From an uncultured Rubrobacteraceae bacterium (GTDB lineage: Bacteria > Actinomycetota > Rubrobacteria > Rubrobacterales > Rubrobacteraceae), in contig CADCUZ010000065.1 in assembly GCA_902806015.1 (NCBI GenBank), positions 1 to 8,820 of the forward strand: 8,820 nucleotides of DNA. Reading direction: 5' to 3'. Below are positions 6,552-8,820 of the stretch, in pieces. Each line of letters begins with the position of its first letter. The first letter of the stretch is position 1. The position numbers were made by a program, and so were the translations under genes. Under the pieces are notes generated by a model, which did not search any database, was not told the origin of the DNA, and saw only the letters and a program-made list of their open reading frames with translations.

Positions 6552-7534
6552 CGGCCCGCACCTTCGATGGCCTCCCGAAGCGTCCCGGCAGTCTCCTCGG
6601 GCAGGGCGTCCACGATAAAGGCGCCGGCACCCGTCTCGCTGCCGGCGAGGTACTTCAACTTGTCCGCGGTCCGGTTCGGCGGGTAGAACTCGATGTGGAA
6701 GTGGGCGACGCCGTCGTGGTCCCCGCCGTCCGTCGGCGCCTGGTGCATTGCCATCATGTAGGGCAGGGAGAAGCTGAAGAGCTCGTCGTAGCCCGCGAGG
6801 AGCCTCTTAAGGACGCGGGCGAGGTCCCGACGTTCGGACGCGCCGAGGTCGGCTATCGACGGGGCGCAGCGGCGCGAATAGACGTGCGCCTCGTAGGGAA
6901 AATGGGCGTAGAACGGGACGAAAGCCACGAAGTGGTCGCCCTCGACGACGACGCGTCGACCGTCGGCGAGCTCCCCGGCGAGCAGGTCGCAGTGGAGGCA
7001 AGAGGCTTTCTCGGCCCGGTGGGCGCGGGCGGCTTCGAGCTCCTTTTTCGGGCGGGGCGGGACGAAGGGGTATGCGTAGATCTGGCCGTGCGGGTGGTGA
7101 AGCGTCACCCCGATAGCCTCGCCCTTGTTCTCGAAGACGAAGACGTACTCCACAAAAGGGAGCGAGCCGAGCTCCTCGTAGCGATCGGCCCAGACGTGGA
7201 CGAGGTTGCGGATGCGCCCCTCGGGCATCCCCGCCAGGGTGGAGTCGTGGTCCTCGGAGTAGAGGACGACCTCGCAGACCCCCCGTCCCGGCGCGGTCGC
7301 CGTGAGGGCGCCGGTCTCCCCGCCGGTCTCCTCGGCGTCCGGGGAGAGTGAGGGGAATTTGTTCTCGAAGACCACGATGTCGTACGACCCCCTCGGGACC
7401 TCCGTTGGGAACCCCCCGGGCTTCGTCGGATCCAGGGGGCAGTACTCGGCGGGCGGGAGGAACGTGCGGTCCTGGCGGTGGGTTGCGTAGGCGACCCACT
7501 CCCCGAGCGTCGGGTCCCAGCGCAGCTGGTTCAA
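6548..7534 (-). CDS. galT: Galactose-1-phosphate uridylyltransferase
   Basis: GalT swaps UMP between UDP-glucose and galactose 1-phosphate through a uridylyl-histidine intermediate. The start is TTG 7534, preceded by a GAGGG-like site and overlapping the stop of the small upstream ORF (TTGA); the stop is TGA at 6550-6548. The 328-residue HIT-superfamily protein has the active site HHPHGQ (146-151), with His149 as nucleophile, plus MAMHQAP (262-268) and HFHIEF (278-283), the sites of the second metal in E. coli GalT. The Zn site is incomplete by the E. coli pattern: Cys32 and His96 (SEDHD) are present, but the second Cys of CxxC is Asp35 (YCPLDP). Many GalT homologues vary there, so activity is still expected. 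Confidence 0.95.
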   Translation of the reverse strand: MNQLRWDPTLGEWVAYATHRQDRTFLPPAEYCPLDPTKPGGFPTEVPRGSYDIVVFENKFPSLSPDAEETGGETGALTATAPGRGVCEVVLYSEDHDSTLAGMPEGRIRNLVHVWADRYEELGSLPFVEYVFVFENKGEAIGVTLHHPHGQIYAYPFVPPRPKKELEAARAHRAEKASCLHCDLLAGELADGRRVVVEGDHFVAFVPFYAHFPYEAHVYSRRCAPSIADLGASERRDLARVLKRLLAGYDELFSFSLPYMMAMHQAPTDGGDHDGVAHFHIEFYPPNRTADKLKYLAGSETGAGAFIVDALPEETAGTLREAIEGAGR

Positions 7535-7653
7535 CCCTCGCCGTCCCCGGTCGGCGCCTGCTCCTCTTCCTCGTTCCCGAACGAGAAGAAAATGATGTAG
7601 CGACCGTCGTCTTTGGTCTCGCGTTCCTTTTTCATGGCGGGCTCGTCCTGCAA
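7531..7653 (-). CDS. Small 40-aa ORF coupled to galT
   Basis: This ORF is very short. TTG 7653 is preceded by GGGAGG (7665-7660) with a 6-nt spacer, and the frame ends in TGA at 7533-7531, overlapping the galT TTG start by 4 nt in the same style as the other junctions of the cluster. The predicted peptide is charged at both ends, with a central strand-like segment: KKERETKDDGRYIIFFSF, then an acidic tail (GNEEEEQ...). An internal ATG at 7635 would give a 34-residue version, but the ribosome site fits the TTG better. There is no signal peptide or membrane helix. It may be a genuine small protein of the galactose operon or a leader whose translation feeds ribosomes to galT. Function is not known to me. 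Confidence 0.65.
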   Translation of the reverse strand: MQDEPAMKKERETKDDGRYIIFFSFGNEEEEQAPTGDGEG

Positions 7654-7659
7654 AGATTT

Positions 7660-7665
7660 CCTCCC
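7660..7665 (-). promoter_or_regulatory. Ribosome binding site of the small ORF before galT
   Basis: GGGAGG on the - strand lies 6 nt before TTG 7653. It is the best Shine-Dalgarno in the enzyme part of the cluster, which suggests that ribosomes load here and pass to galT by coupling. Confidence 0.6.
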
Positions 7666-7691
7666 GTTCTCTGTCCTCCCCGCAGCCTAGC

Positions 7692-7728
7692 CGAGGGGCG
7701 GGTCCGGTACACGCCGATTAGCCCCTCG
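7692..7728 (-). terminator. 8-bp hairpin between permease and galactose enzyme genes
   Basis: CGAGGGGC (7692-7699) and GCCCCTCG (7721-7728) are exact reverse complements with a 21-nt loop. The hairpin directly abuts the permease stop (TAA 7731-7729) on the - strand. No T run follows. It could be a partial terminator, or an mRNA-stabilising 3' end that sets transporter and enzyme genes at different levels. Confidence 0.35.
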
Positions 7729-8724
7729 TTACAATCGCTGTTTGCGCTTCAGGTAGGCCTGGACGAGGACGACGGCGATTAGGAAAAAGCCGCTGACCAC
7801 CTGCTGGGCGTATGAACCCAGGGTACCGAGCTGGTTGATCAGGTTCTGGAGTATGCTGAGAAGGAGTACCCCCGCGAGCGACCCGCTTATCGAGCCGGCC
7901 CCTCCGGTTAGTAGCGTGCCCCCCACGACCACCGCGGAGATGGCGTCAAGCTCCCAAGCCAAGCCGCCGTTGGGATCGCCGGCCGAGATCGTGGCGGCGA
8001 GCAGGGCACCGGCCAGGCCCGCAAGGGCGCCGCTCGTGGTGTAGGCGATGATCTTGGTTCGATCCACGGGCAGCCCCATCAGCCTCGCCGACTCCTCGCT
8101 CCCGCCGATGGCGAAGATGACCCGTCCGTAGCTGGTGCGCGCAAGGACCAGCCCCCCTACGGCGAAGGCGACCACCACGAAAACGATCGGCACGGCGACG
8201 CCGAGGATCTGCCCCTGACCGAACCAGACAAACGCCGATCCCCCGTCGATGCGGATGGGCTCCGAGCCGGCGAGCGCCAGCGCGAGACCCCGGATACCGA
8301 GCAACCCCGCCAGGGTCACGATAAAGGGAGCCATTTTGGCCTTGGCGATCAGGAGCCCGTTGCCAAAACCGATCAGCCCGCACAACAGGGGCGGCAAGAT
8401 CAGGGCGAGCGGCCAGAAAACCTGCACGGTTTGCGCGGCGATCACACCACCCAAGGCCAGTATCGACCCGACCGACAGGTCGATGCCCCCGCTTATGATC
8501 ACGAAGGTCATCCCTACCACGATCAGGCCAAGGAAAGCCCCCTGAAGCGCGATGTTCTGAAGGTTCTGCGCGGTGAGAAAGTTGTCGAACGTCAGGGCGG
8601 CGATGGCGACGACCAATATAAGAACGGCGATGGCCCCGCGCCGCTGGAGCGTCGTGAACAGCCGCTCGCGCCAGGCGAAACCCCCGCCAGTAGTAGACTC
8701 GGGATCGACAGGTCGAGTGGTCAT
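7729..8724 (-). CDS. RbsC/YjfF-family sugar ABC transporter permease
   Basis: This is an inner-membrane subunit of a CUT2-type ABC importer, which would move a monosaccharide across the membrane using a separate ATPase and substrate-binding protein. The start is ATG 8724, immediately after the TAG of the preceding permease gene; the stop is TAA at 7731-7729. The 331-residue product has a short hydrophilic N-terminus, then about 8-10 hydrophobic segments, beginning with about 31-46 and 62-78. Family motifs are GGIDLSVGS (79-87), KMAPFIVTLAG (130-140), the ATPase-contact loop GGSEESARLMGLPVDRTK (207-224), and SAVVVGGTLLTGGAGSISG (263-281). Two successive permease genes recall the YtfT/YjfF pair of the E. 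coli galactofuranose transporter, and the gal genes downstream support galactose or galactofuranose as substrate. Substrate is inferred from context. Confidence 0.9.
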   Translation of the reverse strand: MTTRPVDPESTTGGGFAWRERLFTTLQRRGAIAVLILVVAIAALTFDNFLTAQNLQNIALQGAFLGLIVVGMTFVIISGGIDLSVGSILALGGVIAAQTVQVFWPLALILPPLLCGLIGFGNGLLIAKAKMAPFIVTLAGLLGIRGLALALAGSEPIRIDGGSAFVWFGQGQILGVAVPIVFVVVAFAVGGLVLARTSYGRVIFAIGGSEESARLMGLPVDRTKIIAYTTSGALAGLAGALLAATISAGDPNGGLAWELDAISAVVVGGTLLTGGAGSISGSLAGVLLLSILQNLINQLGTLGSYAQQVVSGFFLIAVVLVQAYLKRKQRL

Positions 8725-8820
8725 CTAAGCGCTTCCCCTTCCCTTCTGCACGTAGACGGCGACGAGGATGATCGCGGCCGTGAGCACCTGGGCCCAGGTA
8801 AAGGGCAGATCGTTCGATAT
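8725..8820 (-). CDS. C-terminal end of an upstream sugar ABC permease, truncated
   Basis: The last 31 codons of a gene run in from the right edge and end in TAG at 8727-8725, directly abutting the next ATG (8724). The visible peptide has a single hydrophobic helix (TWAQVLTAAIILVAVYVQ) and a short basic tail, as at the end of RbsC/YtfT-type permeases. Its place directly ahead of another such permease suggests the first of two permeases in the same transporter. The identification rests on little sequence. Confidence 0.6.
   Translation of the reverse strand: MSNDLPFTWAQVLTAAIILVAVYVQKGRGSA

Noticed and set aside
4527..6686. A 719-codon open frame on the + strand opposite galK, galE and part of galT
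   Set aside because: Long antisense open frames are expected in very GC-rich genes. The opposite strand encodes three textbook enzymes, and the antisense translation is rich in Arg, Pro and Gly without motifs.
1..8820. CRISPR array, tRNA/rRNA, insertion sequence or attachment site
   Set aside because: No repeat-spacer pattern, cloverleaf, transposase or flanking duplication was seen by eye on either strand.

Overview
The window is GC-rich and densely packed. Its strong AGGAGG-type ribosome sites, GTG/TTG starts and gene content suggest an Actinomycetota genome. The pairing of an RbsC/YjfF-type sugar permease with a galT-galE-galK run, and relics of carotenoid/retinal genes, would fit Rubrobacteria, though no ribosomal RNA or other marker is present to prove it.

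The left part (1-1600) is read on the + strand. It holds the 3' end of an arylsulfotransferase-like (ASST) gene, then two adjacent small genes for closely related 85-residue proteins of unknown function. This unit ends in a perfect 18-bp hairpin. A second 13-bp hairpin is followed by a T run on the - strand and faces a convergent gene (1605-2222, - strand) for an SRPBCC-fold protein with a C-terminal membrane helix. A possible stress-sigma (SigB-like) promoter lies upstream of that gene.

From 2278 to 3318 (- strand) there is no intact gene. Pieced together across frames, this DNA is the front half of a lycopene beta-cyclase (CrtY type) running into the middle and rear of a Brp/Blh-type beta-carotene 15,15'-dioxygenase. 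Both are frameshifted and each lacks a large part. It looks like the scar of a former crtY-blh operon, meaning a lost capacity to make retinal at this locus.

The right part (3454-8820, all - strand) is a galactose utilisation cluster. In transcription order it contains the tail of one RbsC-family permease, a complete second RbsC-family permease, an unannotated 40-residue ORF, galT, galE, galK and an M24 peptidase-fold protein. The permease tail abuts the next start codon; the 40-aa ORF/galT, galT/galE and galK/M24 junctions are 4-nt stop/start overlaps; and galE/galK are 3 nt apart. A 75-nt gap with an 8-bp hairpin separates transporter and enzyme genes. The inferred logic is import of galactose or galactofuranose by a two-permease ABC transporter, then the Leloir pathway: GalK phosphorylates galactose, GalT exchanges it onto UDP, and GalE regenerates UDP-glucose. 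The M24-fold protein has lost most of the family's metal ligands and its role is unknown.
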